Source: Solanum dulcamara | Taxonomy: Eukaryota; Streptophyta; Magnoliopsida; Solanales; Solanaceae | Length of the DNA stretch: 64,000 nt | Assembly (NCBI RefSeq): GCF_947179165.1 | Contig: NC_077248.1 | Location: 47,580,232-47,644,231, forward strand | Direction of reading: 5' to 3' | Shown: piece by piece, positions 1-12,840 of the stretch | Layout: each line of letters begins with the position of its first letter | Numbering within the stretch: position 1 is the stretch's first letter | Program-made: the position numbers and the translations under genes | Notes under the pieces: generated by a model | Databases searched by the model: none | What the model saw: only the letters and a program-made list of their open reading frames with translations | Told to the model about the DNA's origin: nothing

Positions 1-2740
1 ATAAGGGTTTCTTTGAAATTTACACATTCATCATCCGTTTTGTTTCATATGGATCATGCCAAAGAAAGAAATGTTAGCTTTACATATCTTTAGCGTTCAC
101 TTGCACACAATATGTATATGCTGCCCAATATTATCTCAACCTATATTAAAACGTTAAGCACTAAAAATTTGGACAGAACCTCCCCTATACCGCTCACTTT
201 TCCCCACTTCTAAACCAGCCATACAATCACCAAGCAACATCAACAATCACATATTCAAATGCCATATCAAGACAAGCCAAGATAGTATTTAAAAAATACC
301 CCGAACAACTCACATAATATTCGACTTTCGTTAATTATCTACATGACGACTACGGTGCTACCGAATTACTCTTAATAGGGTAATACCATCACACCTTATC
401 AAAATGGTTTATAACAGCCCAACAATTAACCATACAATGCATAATCATAACTACACTTAATCTTTCAATTCAACACAAGCATCCACACATTACAACCAAC
501 CCTTAACTCAATTACAACTTCAACTTGACATATCAAATTCTTCCATTTTCATAATATAATCAATCACAATAATAGCTATAACATTAATCAAAATTAATAC
601 ACTATTATTGGCTTAGAACAGGTCCCACACGACCTCAATAGAAATCTAACATTAAGATATACAATGCCTTCACTTTTAACACATAATCCATAACAACGAC
701 AATCATCCCAATCTAACTCAAGCAACTCCAATTCTATCCATTCCAACACCAACGCTAATCATGGAATTTTCTTACATCTTATTCTATTTAATACAAGTTA
801 ATCTCTTCATCATAACATTATTCTAGAGTAAAATAGCCCACGTTCATAACAACCAACAACTATCCAAATCCACATACAACTATTACATCTAAAGTCGTCT
901 TTAATGATCCATAGTCTTAATGTTTTCATTGAAACATTGCTACAATAACCCAACCAACATACAACACAACATATAACCTTAACTATCATAAATCTTCCAA
1001 TCTCAACAAGAACAATAACAATATACCAAAACAACCCCTAATTAACCACATAAAGATGCTTAAAAAACTTTATGAACACCTACAACACGCCAAGCAAACT
1101 GCCTCTAATTTTTATACGTTATTTCATACAATCTTTTCATCTAATTTGATGACATATCACAGCATCTCCGTGACAGTAACATCACCCATTTAAATGGAAG
1201 AAAACATTGTTAATGTTACATCAAGTTCTACCACAACCCATAAATATCATACCAAAGAGCTCCAAAATATATATACAATATCTCCATACACTTTAGTCTT
1301 CCAAATTCAAGAACAACAACTCATCAACATCATCAAAAAAATATCAAAAATTATTATACATAATCATACAGCTAGCTCCATTCATTTAATCCATTTAAAA
1401 CAGCCCCTTAATCTATAAAGCTCAACAAATCAACAAACGAGTTTATAACGCTATTTTCTCTGTTCTAATCCGTTAAAACTCTAAATAAACTTGTTAACAA
1501 TGAAAAAGGGACCTTAATATTACCTCAAGTGTGCAGCAACCACATTAACACTTCTCCTTCTTGGCTGATTTTTAGCTCAAATTGAAGGCAACGTGATGTA
1601 CAATACTTTTCTCTTCATGAGCTTTGAGATTCGGGGCTTCAATTGTGGTAAATTTTGGTGTTTCTCTCTAGAGATGTCTTCTCTCACTCTCTCTAGAAAT
1701 TTCTGGACATGTTTTAATGGCGTGGGTATTGGGCCTGACCCGAGTTGGAATCGGGTTGAGCCGAATCCACTATTAAGTTCGGTCTGTCAGACTTAAAATA
1801 CCCATATCTTCTTATTCCAATGTTATATTCTGACCAACGACCTATGGTTGGAAAGGTATTTCAATTATCTACAACCTTTATTTTGAGAGTTTTCCCAAAT
1901 TCCCATATATCGAAGGGGTTATGGCCTCCCAAAGTCAGATTACCCGAAAACGTGACTTAAAAAAAATCTTTTTGATGGCTTCCACTTTGAATTGGCTCAA
2001 GGGTCCTTCTTCAGTTGTGCTTAACTTCACATATATTATCCATATAACTTATCATTTACAAAAAATTCATGTCATTTTAAAATTCAAAATTAAAAGTACT
2101 TGAATTTATGTCCATTAGCTCACGAATAGTTTAAGATGCAAAAATACGAAATATAACAGGTTATTAGGCATTAAAATAGTATAAACGAGAATATAGGAGT
2201 AACCGTATGAAAGACAAAATTTTTAACCAAACTAAATCATATTAAAACCCTCATATTGTGGCTACAACCCTAGGACAAGTTATTTATCCACTCATAAATT
2301 TGAATACAATCAAATTAACAATTAATGGCATAAAAACTTAGTTCCAAATGAAAGAGAAAAAGAAATATAACCCTAGAGAAGTTCTCCCTTCATCTTCCTT
2401 TGTTAAACCTCAAAATAAAACTGAATGTTTAATAAAAAGAATGCAAGTGTACTATTTATAGCCTCGAAAAATACAAAGTTTCAACAACTACACTAAAGTC
2501 TGCGATGCGGACTTGTTCCTGTGCTGTGTAATTTTGCATTTTTTCCTTCTTTCGAGAAATTTCTTCTAACAGTCGTGGACTTGGATCATACCTTTATGTT
2601 TTTCCATCTAATAATTTCCAAGTCCCAGCTTCAATCCCTGAAGTAAAGTGCGCGATATGGAGGCAATCCCTTGCAGTGTATTTTCTTCACTCTTCTTCCC
2701 AACTTCATCTTCAAGCTCCATTTTTATTTTGAGAATTTTT
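1..2740. other. No gene seen; LTR-retrotransposon-like intergenic DNA
   Basis: No reading frame here resembles a known protein, and stops are frequent in all frames. The composition and phrasing, for example the run around 1560-1950 with GGGCCTGACCCGAG and the block around 170-230, are reminiscent of long LTRs of Solanaceae gypsy elements. I could not find paired ends, a PBS or a PPT, so no element is delimited. The assignment to retrotransposon DNA is an impression. Confidence 0.35.
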
Positions 2741-2996
2741 TAAAGGTCCTATTTCTTCATTAAGCCCTAAAAGTGTCTAATCAGGTTGGTTAGCTATAGT
2801 AACACACAAATATTATAAAAATGAACTAAACTTTAGGAATTTGCTCTCAAACTTGACTACAAACATGGGTTTTATTGGCTATTGGGCACAAATGTACCCA
2901 AGATCACTTATGTCTTGCTATGCTAAGAGGCTTGTTTAGGATCTTTAGAGATCCTATTCATCGTATCAGGTCTAGGTTCTAGCTTGGGTCATGACA
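2741..2996 (+). repeat. Probable 3' end of a plus-strand LTR
   Basis: The stretch ends in GGGTCATGACA, the kind of ...TGACA terminus seen on the other gypsy LTRs of this window (61882 on the plus strand; complement at 43521 and 50170). It abuts a gypsy chromodomain remnant at 2997 without any linker, so it may be a solo or truncated LTR that landed in an older gypsy copy. The left boundary is not determined. Confidence 0.35.
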
Positions 2997-3245
2997 GGTG
3001 TGAAAGATAGTTTGTCCTATGAAGAGATTTTGGTTTATATTATTTGTCGTCAGGTTCAGAAGTTGAGGACCAAAGAGGTTGAATCAGTCAAAGTTTTATC
3101 GAGAAATTATTTTGTTGAAGGGGATACATAGGAAATAGAAGAAGAAATGAAAATGAGATATTCTCATCTATTTGCTCCTCCTAGTGTTGAGGTTGAAGTT
3201 CATACTCATTTCCCTATTTCAGATTTAGTACCTATTCATGTTTGA
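2997..3245 (+). pseudogene. Gypsy (chromovirus) polyprotein C-terminus, chromodomain-like tail
   Basis: The plus-strand reading gives GVKDSLSYEEILVYIICRQV, then KLRTKEVESVKVLSRNYFVE, then EMKMRYSHLF. This is the chromodomain-like end of the Ty3/gypsy chromovirus polyprotein, which in active elements follows integrase and steers integration to chromatin. One in-frame TAG interrupts it where the family usually has a Trp codon (after VEGDT). It ends with TGA at 3243-3245. A degenerate polypurine tract (CAAGATGAAAATA) and a TAACACCC LTR start follow about 80 bp later, the usual order at a gypsy 3' end. The rest of the element is missing to the left. The family assignment is firm; the copy is clearly dead. 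Confidence 0.75.
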
Positions 3246-3334
3246 ATATTTTAGTTTCTTCTTTGCATTTTTGCCTTGTATATTTTCCAAGCTTGGCCAT
3301 TATTCAAGGACGAATGATCCCAAGATGAAAATAT

Positions 3335-4565
3335 AGTAACACCCTAAAAATTTTAACTTAGATCGGATCAAAAAAGCCTATTCAAAGGCATAAGTTTTCA
3401 AGAAGTTGACTTCTTACTAACATCATCTACGGCCTATAAAAGCAACCATGGACCGTAGATGGGCTCATGGAGTCAAACTCTGAAATTGACAAGTTTGATC
3501 TAGATTTTACTGAAGAGACTACGAATTGTAGATCACTCTATGGACCTTAGGATGACCTGTGAAACTAAGTCCTGAAAGTTGGAAATTTAGTCTGACTTTC
3601 ATGGCCTAGTCTACGGTGCGTACAAGTATTTACAATTGTAAATCATCTCGTGAAAGTGAAGTCCGGAAAGTCCTTTTTTCACCTGATTTCTAAGATCCAT
3701 CATTACGACCCATAAAAGGGTTTACATACCATTAAAGGTTTCGTAAATCAAAAGCCCTGAAATCCTCCCTTGTATATTTTGTATGAATGTACAGGATGAG
3801 CTGTAAAAGACTTAACAACCCATGAAAGGGTCAATAAAACCCAAAGTTCAGAAACCTCTATAAGTCAGCCAAATTTCTACAAGAGGCTTCTACAATCGGT
3901 AAAAGCTTCTACAGTCAATAGAAGGCTCCGTAGGCGGGCTTCAGTAATTTTAATGAAGGGTATTTCAGTTTTTTTCCATCCTTTCTAAGCCTTAACCCTG
4001 ATGTTTTAGGATACAATTAAGGGTTTTATCAATATAGTTTGACCTAATTACTCTCACAATCATTTCCAAGACTTTGAGTAAGAATCAAGAGGAGAAATCT
4101 AGGATTTCAAGGGTCTTCATCGAGCTTCTTCAAGAATCTCATTCTTCCAGGAATATAAGGCTATTATTTGTGTTAGACCAAGTTCGTCATGATGTCCTAC
4201 ATCTAAATTCAGTAAGTAAGGTTTAAATCTAGGTTTTATACCCCAATCCTCCTTGAATTTTGAATGGATTTTATTCCTTTTCATTACATTCTGACTTTAT
4301 TGTGGTTATAGTACTCGTGTATTTTGATCCTTGAATTGATGTTCATGCTCATTCTATAATATGAACCTTAGTTAGTTGAGAATTCTTTGGAAGCTCTTAT
4401 ATAATTATATTCATGCATTGATTTCAGAATTAAAAAAGGTTTCAAGTATTTGAGTTGTCAGCTTTAGAAAAGTTTTAAAGGAACACTAATTGTTCCAAAT
4501 GCATTACTTTCAGTAAAAGCGTGACTAGTTTTATAAGAAGCATTATCAATTTGCAAAAGAAAATT
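3335..4565 (+). repeat. 5' portion of a gypsy LTR
   Basis: It starts with AGTAACACCCTAAAA right after a degenerate PPT, where intact elements have TGTAACACCC. From 3410 to 3960 it is packed with short inverted motifs such as CTACGG, CCGTAG and their one-mismatch forms. The same kind of array appears in the LTR regions at 21.8-22.3, 45.1-45.6 and 51.8-52.3 kb. It runs into gypsy RT sequence at about 4566 without a recognisable LTR end. The missing half may be the block at 10745-11845. Confidence 0.55.
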
Positions 4566-5254
4566 CAGTTAGTTAAAGTAAAGATCAATATCTTCTTATA
4601 AAGAAGTTTTTTGAGTTTTACTAACCCAGATACTGTCATGAGCGTAAATGCATATTTTGGAATGCGTCATCAGTTGAAAGTGAGGGAAAGTGACATTCCA
4701 CAAATAGCCTTCAAGACCCGGTATAGTTATTTTGAGTTTCTTGTTATGTCCTTCAATTTGACTAGCGCTCCTACAACATTTATAGAAATTAAATAGAGTA
4801 TTTAAGCACTATCTGGATATGTTTTTTATTGTATTCATCAAAAATATCTTCATCTACTCTAGAAGCAAAGAGGATCATGCTAGTCACCTTAGAATTGTCC
4901 TCCAGACTCTTAAGGATCGTAAGCTATTTTCAAAGTTTTAAAAGTGTGAATTTTGGCTAAAGTACATGTCATTCTTAGGCCACATTATTTTCAGTGAGGT
5001 ATTCGAGTTGATTCGTAGAAAATAGAAGCAATAAAGAAGTGGCCCATACCCACATTCCTGACTAATATAAGAAGTTTCTTGGGTTTGATAAGTTACTACA
5101 AAATGTTTGTAGAGGGGTTTTTGTCCATTACATACCTATTAACTAAGTTGACCAAGCAGAAGACTAAGTTTCAATGGTCTCAAGCTTGTAAGAAAAGATT
5201 TCAGAGATTGAAAACTCATTTGACTAGCGTTACAGTTTTGGCCGTACTAGAGAG
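4566..5254 (+). pseudogene. Gypsy reverse transcriptase / RNase H N-terminal fragment
   Basis: Pieces in order on the plus strand: QLVKVKIN (around 4566), HQLKVRESDIPQIAFKTRYS and EFLVMSFNLTSAP (4670-4770), [20 protein letters not shown] (from about 4879), then SFLGLISYYKMFVEGF (around 5070-5120) and the start of the RNase H linker TKLTKQKTKFQWSQACKKRF. This is the order found in Ty3/gypsy pol. Several stops and frame changes break it, and the segment that should hold the catalytic FIDD box is degraded. The left side abuts LTR sequence and the right side is cut at about 5255 by the LINE. Gag, protease and integrase are absent, so this is a fragment. Confidence 0.85.
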
Positions 5255-6710
5255 TACAAAAATGGAAAAAAAATTCCTTCTCTCTGAAATTCTCTCCCTT
5301 CTCTCTAAGACACGCGCGCGACTATACTAAGGCATTTCTGCCAGAATGGCTACCATGCCATCAGTAAGGCTCCTCAGACCACCGGATCAACCATAAATAG
5401 TGCGCAACTGTGATATGAGTAAAACCCAGTTGGAATCATCCCTTAATTCCTCCCATAGCTCTTCGAATTTGTAAGAGAAGATGGCGATCACTATCGCAAT
5501 TTCACAGGGAGAGCTAGAATGGGACTCAAAAAAATATTTTCCTAGATCACTCTAGTTTGATTCGGGTTAAAAATGATATGGGGGTTGATTCCCCACTACA
5601 ATGTCTATCTATGGTTAAAAGATCAAATCATTTCACCTTGCCAATTGTTAGTTCTCAAGAGGAGATTGTTCAGAGAAATTCAGACAAATCGCCTGAACTA
5701 TGCCTTTAAATTCGACCTAATTCTAGGGAGAGTCAAGATGATTCTACCATTGGGGATTTATCCCAGGTCCTATCCATCTACCAATGTGTTGGAATCTCAA
5801 AATGATGAAGGAATCAATATTGGGATGAATTCCGTCTAGGAGGAAAACACTCCAGCGATCTGTGCAAGTAAAAGGAATGATGCAAAAGAGGGCCTCAAGG
5901 GCCTGAACATCACACATGACTAAAATTTTATAGGTATTGGTCCTTATAGCTTGAATTTGGAGATATGTGATAAGTTGGATGAGCAAGACACTGTTAAAGG
6001 AAAATATGGAACATTTATACATGTGCTAGTGATCCCAAAGCTCATGGATTTCCAACAAATGATAATGGTATACTAATTCACCTTATTGAAGACTCGAATT
6101 CAACTGATTTAGGTGAAAAAGTGAGAAGTATTGTTCCAGTGCCTAATAATTATGAGGAAGTTGTTGTACATGATTGCAAAGTAAATAATCAGGGTCAAAA
6201 CATGGAGAGCAATACTGATCAAGAGGAGGAGGGACATGACACTACAACAAATTTAATGAAAGAAAAAGGAAAGAGCACCGATATAGTTGAAGAAATATAC
6301 CCTCAGTAAAATTGGGACGAGGCTCATGTAAGGTTCTTAACTTTAATCTTAGTTAATTTTATGATAATGTTATACATACCACGGATGTTCATTTGCAATC
6401 CCATACAAATAAACATGGTGGTACTGCTCTAACCCTGTTAATCCAGGCTAAACATATAGTTGATGGTAAGGGACTCACTGATCCACCCTCCAATTCCCAA
6501 AGAAAAAACCATGGAAAGGATCAGGTTGGTCAACAAATTCAGCGAAATCATGTGCAAAAAACTTTTGGTGGTAATCCTACCAACTATCCCAAGATGTCTA
6601 ACAATTTTGATAAATATAATCAAACCAATGTGCATAGCAGATCCCAAAATACCTAGCATCTCCATAAATAGAATCCAAAAATAAAAAAAAATCCTCAATC
6701 TCACCCTAAT

Positions 6711-7572
6711 CCCAATCCTAAGAAGGACCTGGTCCCTCAACCATCCCCTTATACTCTCATCGAAACTTTTGCTAATAGACTTAGGATGAATCAAGCTAGA
6801 AATGAAACTCCCATAGATATCTCCATTCCTAAGATCACCACCAAACAAGGACTACCTACTATAATTTTTAAGAAGGAAGACTTTATGGTTAAGTTGGCTA
6901 AAAAATGCAAGTACACCTTAATTGGCAAATTCAGTAAAACAACGCCCAAGGTTGAACTGATTAGAAGGAATTTTATTCTTCAAAGATAGTTGACTGGGGT
7001 CAAAATTACACATTTCAATGCTAGGCATGTGTATATAGACCTAGATAATGAAGCTGACTATGTCACTGTATGGTCTAGGCAAAAAATGATCATTAAAGGA
7101 CAACTTATGAGAATCCAAACATGGACCCCCCAACCTTCAGACCTGAAAAGGAAAATCCCATTGTACCAGTGTGGGTTTGCCTCCCTGAGTTTCATGGCAT
7201 TGCTACAATAAAGAGTTTGTGTCTGTCTTACTCACTCCTATAGGAAAAGTATTGTATCTTGATACTGCATCAATCCAAAAAATAAGAGGGATTTTAGCTA
7301 AAGTAAATGTGCAGATAGACTTAACTAAGGATACACCCCCTCATGTTTGGATGGGATTTGATGAAGAGGATATTAGTGTGGGGAGGTGGCAGGCTATACA
7401 TTATGAAAATGTTATTGAATATTGCAAATATTGTAAGCACCAAGACCATTTTATTCATGTTTGCACTATGCAAAGGAGGGATGATGAACAGAAAAGGATG
7501 AAGGAATTGGAAGTTGAAAAATGGAACAAAAACAAAGGAGAAAGTGATAAGAACAATCTGATAGAGTCTTAG
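6711..7572 (+). pseudogene. LINE ORF1 remnant: DUF4283-like domain plus CCHC zinc knuckle
   Basis: ORF1 of plant L1 elements encodes an RNA-binding protein that packages the element RNA. Visible parts are RLRMNQARNETPIDISIPKI (from about 6780), KYTLIGKFSKTTPKVELI, and HVYIDLDNEADYVTVWSRQK followed by MRIQTWTPQP (7030-7130), which together match the DUF4283 pattern. The frame then shifts to VLYLDTASIQKIRGILAKVN and PPHVWMGFDEEDISVGRWQA. A zinc knuckle YCKYCKHQDHFIHVC (about 7420-7470) follows, with the C-x2-C-x4-H-x4-C spacing intact. A TAG after LQR (6987-6989) and a frameshift near 7200 break the gene. A lysine-rich tail ends at a stop at 7570-7572. Confidence 0.8.
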
Positions 7573-8329
7573 GTACAGGATCCTCAAATTAAGAATGGAA
7601 CTGAGCCAACAAATACAACTCAACAAAGGGTTTAATATGGATATTATAAAACCCAAGAATATCAATGTCAAGTACATAAAAGGAAACAACCAAAGAACTA
7701 GAGTGTAGCTCCTCAGAACAAAGAGTTCAGATCAACATCTCCTCAGAAGAAAAAAAAAATGATCATCAGTCTTCGACTCCCAAGTAGGCAAGTATGACTA
7801 CTAATATTTCCATCCATAATAGCTATGTTGATCTTGAAACACAAGATCAACCCTCTAACCAAGACATAGAGACTAACAACACCAAAGAGAAGACTAATAC
7901 TATGAAGAAACAAGATATTCAGGAGCCAAAACTCCAAAAGGGGTTAGGTATTAACTTATCACTCCTAGTACCCCATAATACCCCTTGTGATTATAATGGA
8001 AATGGTATGCACAAGCAAGATGTAAACAACAAAGGAATAAGAACCACAGGTATTGACTCAATGCTCCTAGTTCCCTAAAACCCCCTCTTAATTATGTTGT
8101 TTTTGATGATGATAATGAAGTTGAAGAAGGTTTGGTGGGGAAAGAACATGAGAAACCTACTAACTTGTAGGAAGGGGTTTCCAAAGGAGGGGAATTGTCA
8201 CATATTCTATATGAGAACCCTATCACTAACCATAGGTATGACTTTAGAGCCCCTGTAACCTCTCATTAGAACTTCCAAATCTTTCAGGTAGGTTCAGACT
8301 GAAAATGATTGTAACAGTGATTAGAGATG

Positions 8330-9300
8330 TGATAAAGCATGGTCTTCATATGAGTTATTTCTACAGAATTATACTGATGCTCAAGGAGGTGCTACTGGGA
8401 ATCAGAGTTGTTTTGAGGTTCAAGCTGATGACATCCTCTCAATCATCAATGGTACTAGGTATGGTTTTTTCTATTCTACTAGAGGGCTTAAGCAAGAGGA
8501 TCCCCTTTCCCCTACTCTTTTTATTTTAGGTGATGAAGTCTTGGCAAAAATGTTAAATTCCCTTCATCAAAATTAGTTGTATCAGGGGTTTCACATGGAA
8601 ATGAGGGGTCCACAAGTCAGTCATCTTAGCTTTGCTGATGATGTTATCATCTTTACCTCTAGTATAAGGTCTTTTATTCAGCTCATCATGAAAACTCTTG
8701 CTAACTATGAAGAATTGTCTGATCAGATTATCAATAAAGAAAAGAGTCACTTTATGGTTCCTTCTAAAACTCCTACCAGCACTATAAGAATGATCAAACT
8801 ATCATTGGTTTCTCTCAAAAGGATAGCCTTATACTTATCTTGGGTTCCCTTTATATATTAGAGGTCAAAGGATAATTTATTACTCAGATTTGGTGTCAAA
8901 GGTTGCTAAAAAGATTAGTGGCTGGCAATTAAGAACACTTAATTTTGTAGAATAAGTGACTATGGTCAATCATGTTCTTCAATCCATCCTTATACAAACA
9001 CTGGCTACTATTTCTCCCCCTTAGACTGCTAAAGTATATAAACAATTTGACATCTGATTTCTTTTTGGGGAGGGACAAGGATAGAAAAAAAGTATCATTG
9101 CGCATCTTGGGGAACATTGAGTTATCCTTATGAGGAAGGTGGTATTGATATAAGACAGTTGAAGGATGTGCGCACAACTTTTTAGTATAAACAATGGTGG
9201 AACTTTATATCCAAAATTTCCCTTTGGGGTCAATTCTTAAGAGCCAAGTATTTTCAAAGAGCTAATCTCGTGAAAATAATGGCATACTGGCCAGTCACTT
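8330..9300 (+). pseudogene. LINE ORF2 remnant: reverse transcriptase
   Basis: In broken frames I read [18 protein letters not shown] (about 8480-8530), GPQVSHLSFADDVIIFTSS (8608-8665) and INKEKSHFMVP (8730-8763). These are the consecutive RT motifs of plant L1 ORF2. FADD is the catalytic aspartate pair, and the thumb region follows. The endonuclease domain and the finger part of RT are absent upstream. Stops interrupt before and after FADD. From 8860 to 9300 there is heavily decayed connector sequence with occasional matches. Confidence 0.8.
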
Positions 9301-10178
9301 GTTTGGAAATACATGATGAAGAACAAGCAAGTTATGGAGGGTCATAACACATGGATAATTCATTCTTACAACAGCTTCTTTTGGTGGGATAACTGTCTAG
9401 ATTTGGTGCTTTGGCAAATTATAGAATTGAAATTTCCAGACCAAAAAACATGAGAGTTTCCCAGTTCTTGGAGAAGGGAAACTAGAATAAAACCATGATC
9501 AGGTACCATGCCCCTCTTCTGATGGTTCCAAAAATTCTTGAGCACAAATTTCAATAACAAAAAGGAGTCCTAGATGAAGTGGTGTGGAAACCAAATGCTA
9601 GTGAAAAGTTTACTTGTTCCTCAGCTTGAGATATTATTTGACATAATAAGATTAAGAATAAGCTCAACACCTTTATTTGTCACATGAACATTCCTTTTAA
9701 AACCTTATTCCTTCTTTGGAGAGCTCTATGAGACAAACTTCCTGCCAATGATAAGTTAAACCAGTTTGATGTTGAGCCAGCTACATGCTCATGATGTTTC
9801 AGACCCAGTTTGGACAGTAGTGATCATATTTTTGTTAAAGGAAACTTTGTCAACCACATATGGGGGTTCTTTTCTGATCAACTAGGTAACAGTCATGTTA
9901 ATACTCCCTTGAAGAATCTTCTAATAAAATGGTGGAGTTTGTAACCAAAAAATGAGGTACACAAGCTTTTTCTTCACTCCCTCCAAATTATCATATGTTG
10001 GAATTTATGTAAAAATAGATGCTCAGCAAAGTATGGTGGTAAACAGTCCAATAATTCAAGAGTTAATTACTTAATTTTTAGGGACATTAAGTTTCTTCTT
10101 AATATTACTTACTCCTATCTAAGCTGGCCTAATAATTAGAGAAAACTGATTATTAGGATTAAAGGGTGTACTCATAAG

Positions 10179-10593
10179 ATGAAAATTACTTCAGTTATTT
10201 GGTCTAAACCTCCTCCCAATGTACGTAAGCTCAACACTGATGGTAGTTCTTTGAAGAATCCAGGTAAGATAGGTGGAGGGGGGATCCTAAGGGATGATCA
10301 GGGTTATCTGATTTTTGCATTCACAATCCCTCTTAGATTTGGCACCAACAACCAATCAGAAGTGCATGCAGCAACCTATGATTTACAATGGTATGTTCAG
10401 CATGGGTACAAATACATTATACTTGAAGTTGACTCTAAGCTCCTTACTAAATAGATCAACCAAATTAGTGAACCCCCTTGGTAGAATCAGGATCATATCA
10501 GAGACCTCCACGAGCTCATCAAGCAATTAGAATTCTTTCAATGCAAACACACTTATAGGGAGACAAATGAAATAGCAGATTTCCTATCTAAAT
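10179..10593 (+). pseudogene. LINE ORF2 C-terminal RNase H domain remnant
   Basis: The plus-strand reading gives PPPNVRKLNTDGSSLKNPGK, then GGGGILRDDQGYLIFAFTIP, then NNQSEVHAATYDLQWYVQHG and IILEVDSKLLTK. This is the RNase H fold carried at the end of many plant L1 ORF2 proteins: the first Asp in NTDGS, Glu in SEVHA and Asp in EVDS are visible. A TAG replaces the next codon at about 10453. The final part, ETNEIADFLSK, occurs downstream in another frame (around 10566-10593), so a frameshift lies between. Such domains remove the RNA strand during target-primed reverse transcription. Confidence 0.8.
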
Positions 10594-10744
10594 GAAGCCA
10601 CAAGTTAGACATCCATCATCATTATTACTCTCAGCATCAATTACTAGGAACAGCAAGAGAAAGCTACTTTTTCAAAAAAATGGGAATGGTTAATTTTAGA
10701 AGAGAGTTGAAGAGAATCAAGAAGCCACCTTGACTACATTACTT

Positions 10745-11845
10745 TAATATTTTCATTAAGCTAACATGCTTTACTTTCGGTCAAGATACTTTTAGTCCTT
10801 TCAGCATGTGTATTCAGTTTAGTTTTATATTTTTATTTAACCTTATTACATATCATACATTTTATGTACTAACGTCATTCGACGCTGCATTATTTTATGA
10901 TACAGATACATGTGTTCAGGATCAAGCTTCATTGAGATCATCACTTCATCATCCTTTGGTGAGACCTTATTTTCGAAAGGATCCATTTACTTATGTTTCT
11001 CAGTATTAGTAGTTAGATAGTCTTTTATTTAGGTAGTCGTGAGTCTTGTATCAGCACTTATCTTCCGTTAGTAGAGGCTTAATGGACAAATTAGTGAATC
11101 AGTTCAGTCTTCAGATTTCAGATATTTTTAAACATTCTTACTATTTATATTTAGAGTATTTTCATACAATTGCATGAGATTTATTTTAATGATTTTAAAT
11201 GCTCATTTTATATAGCTTCCACATGTTTGTTTAGTTTTCCACTTAGTAATCAGCCATGCTAAGGGGTTCGCTGGTCGTTGCATCAATCTCATGTGTTTTA
11301 GTACCTCAGATTTAATCATTTTCAATTTATTAATATGCATATCTCATTTACTCAGTAAATTCAAAATACTGACCTCATGCTCTTCGTGTTATATTATTTT
11401 ATAATATAGGTTCAGATGCTTATTATTCAGTTCACAGCTAGTAAGACTCTATATCAGCTGAGCAACATAGTATAGTGAGTCATCATCTTTCTAGGACAAC
11501 CCTTGTACTTATCTCATTTATTTAGTCTTCCAGCATTCAGACAGTTAGTGTTAGCTAAGGGCTTCTCCTAATATCTCATCTTAGTAGAGGCTTTCAGACA
11601 ATCATATAGATATTAGTTTTTCAGCTTTATGTTATATTTGGATGTACTTCCTTAAGTATTTTGTTTTATGATTCAAACTTCATATACCTATCAGGCTCAG
11701 CTTCTGCATTAGTTATTTTTCAGTGTTGATTATCTAACTTTTAGTGTCATGTCGTACCATGAGTTAGCTTGGGGTCACTTATGACTCTAACCACCATGTT
11801 CCGACTAGGGGGTAATCTCAGGCTATGATAATTAGTGGTGGTGGC
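10745..11845 (+). repeat. 3' portion of a gypsy LTR
   Basis: Non-coding DNA whose last 80 bp, GAGTTAGCTTGGGGTCACTT followed by GACTAGGGGGTAATCTCAGG and CTATGATA, looks like a degraded LTR terminus (compare ...GGGTCATGACA at 2996). It begins where the LINE homology stops. It could be the second half of the LTR that begins at 3335, split by the RT fragment and LINE, or a separate LTR piece. I see no PBS after it. Confidence 0.5.
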
Positions 11846-12455
11846 TGATGATTGTGGATAGAGTGATAGTCAATATTATCCACACAAGAATACATCTTAA
11901 TGATATTAAGACTTTGTTCTTGATCTTAATGATTAAGACCTAGTCATACCAATTTGGTGTTCCAAATCATAATAAAAATAAATGCACTTAATGGTATAAT
12001 GTCTGAACCATTTAGATTCAGATTTCTATTAAGTGCAAACAAATAAAGTCTTACTAAATTAGTACAAAGGGTCTCCCCGTGAAGGAAAAGTTGTTATTTT
12101 AAGCTCCATGAGCTAAATTTTAGGCTTATAGTACTAGACATGATGAATATTATACCCCTGAGCGCTGAAGACTTAGAAAGTCATAAGAGAGTTGACATTT
12201 AATTCATTAAAATATGAATATTTATAGGTAAACTACGGGTAAAATATGTACATTTATGGGTCTGCAGATTTTTCTCCAAACTCTCAAAAGATGGGGCTTT
12301 TTTCAAGCTTTTAGAAGCGGTTTTCCAATTTTTAGATGCAGATTTTGGAGCTATCAAAGTTCTCCTCTTTCACATATTTATTGACAGTTTTTTTCTTAGA
12401 ATTTGTTGCAGGAGAAAAAATATTTCTTTTCCTCTTTACAGTTGTTTGAATCCTC
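11846..12455. other. Non-coding; possible small inverted repeat
   Basis: No gene is visible. From about 11890 to 12050 a phrase like TTAATGATTAAGAC recurs, and GCACTTAATGG (about 11976) has a partial inverted partner ATTAAGTGC (about 12032). This suggests a small MITE-like element, but I could not delimit ends or a target duplication. Confidence 0.3.
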
Positions 12456-12840
12456 TGTGTCTTTATAGTTTATCCTATTTGTTGAGTCATAGTTATACGA
12501 ATTCTAACGTGTTATTGATTAAATACACTAGTGACATATTTACAAGAAAAAATGATGGTGTAATTTGTATGATTATGCAGATTCTTAAATAGCTTCAAAT
12601 ATTGTGCTTATTGAGTGATGTGTTACTGATTAATTAAGGTAGCTCTGTAAGAGAAAATGCTTTAATCACCAAAAATAGGTCTAATTTGTATTTTATCCAA
12701 TCCATATTATATTTTACTCATATTAAAATAGATGGATTGAATTAAAATTCATATTAAAATGGACGGATTGAATTACAATCTATTTTTGTTCAACCCAACC
12801 CATACATTTACCGGCATAAACGACAACCAGCATGCCTTAT
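12456..12840 (+). repeat. Dispersed direct repeat R, copy 1
   Basis: About 385 bp starting TGTGTCTTTATAGTTTATCC. It recurs as copy 2 at 13996-14352 with substitutions and small indels, about 1540 bp away in the same orientation. It is non-coding and AT-rich. The shared landmarks are AACGTGTTATTGATTAAATA, the phrase CACCAAAAATAGGTCTAATT, and a pair of GGATTGAATT phrases. Identity with a named repeat family is not recognised. Confidence 0.75.

Larger units (their letters stand above)
5255..10744 (+). mobile_element. L1-type LINE (non-LTR retrotransposon), decayed
   Basis: A plus-strand non-LTR retrotransposon about 5.5 kb long. It holds a non-coding leader (about 5255-6390), ORF1 with a DUF4283-type domain and a CCHC knuckle (about 6700-7572), an ORF2 remnant with RT (about 8330-9300), and a plant-style RNase H (10179-10600). 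The endonuclease and the N-terminal part of the RT, which should lie between ORF1 and 8300, are missing, so a large internal deletion is inferred. No clear poly(A) tail or target duplication is visible, and both borders are judged from where the flanking gypsy sequences stop. Every ORF contains stops, so the copy cannot move by itself. Confidence 0.8.
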
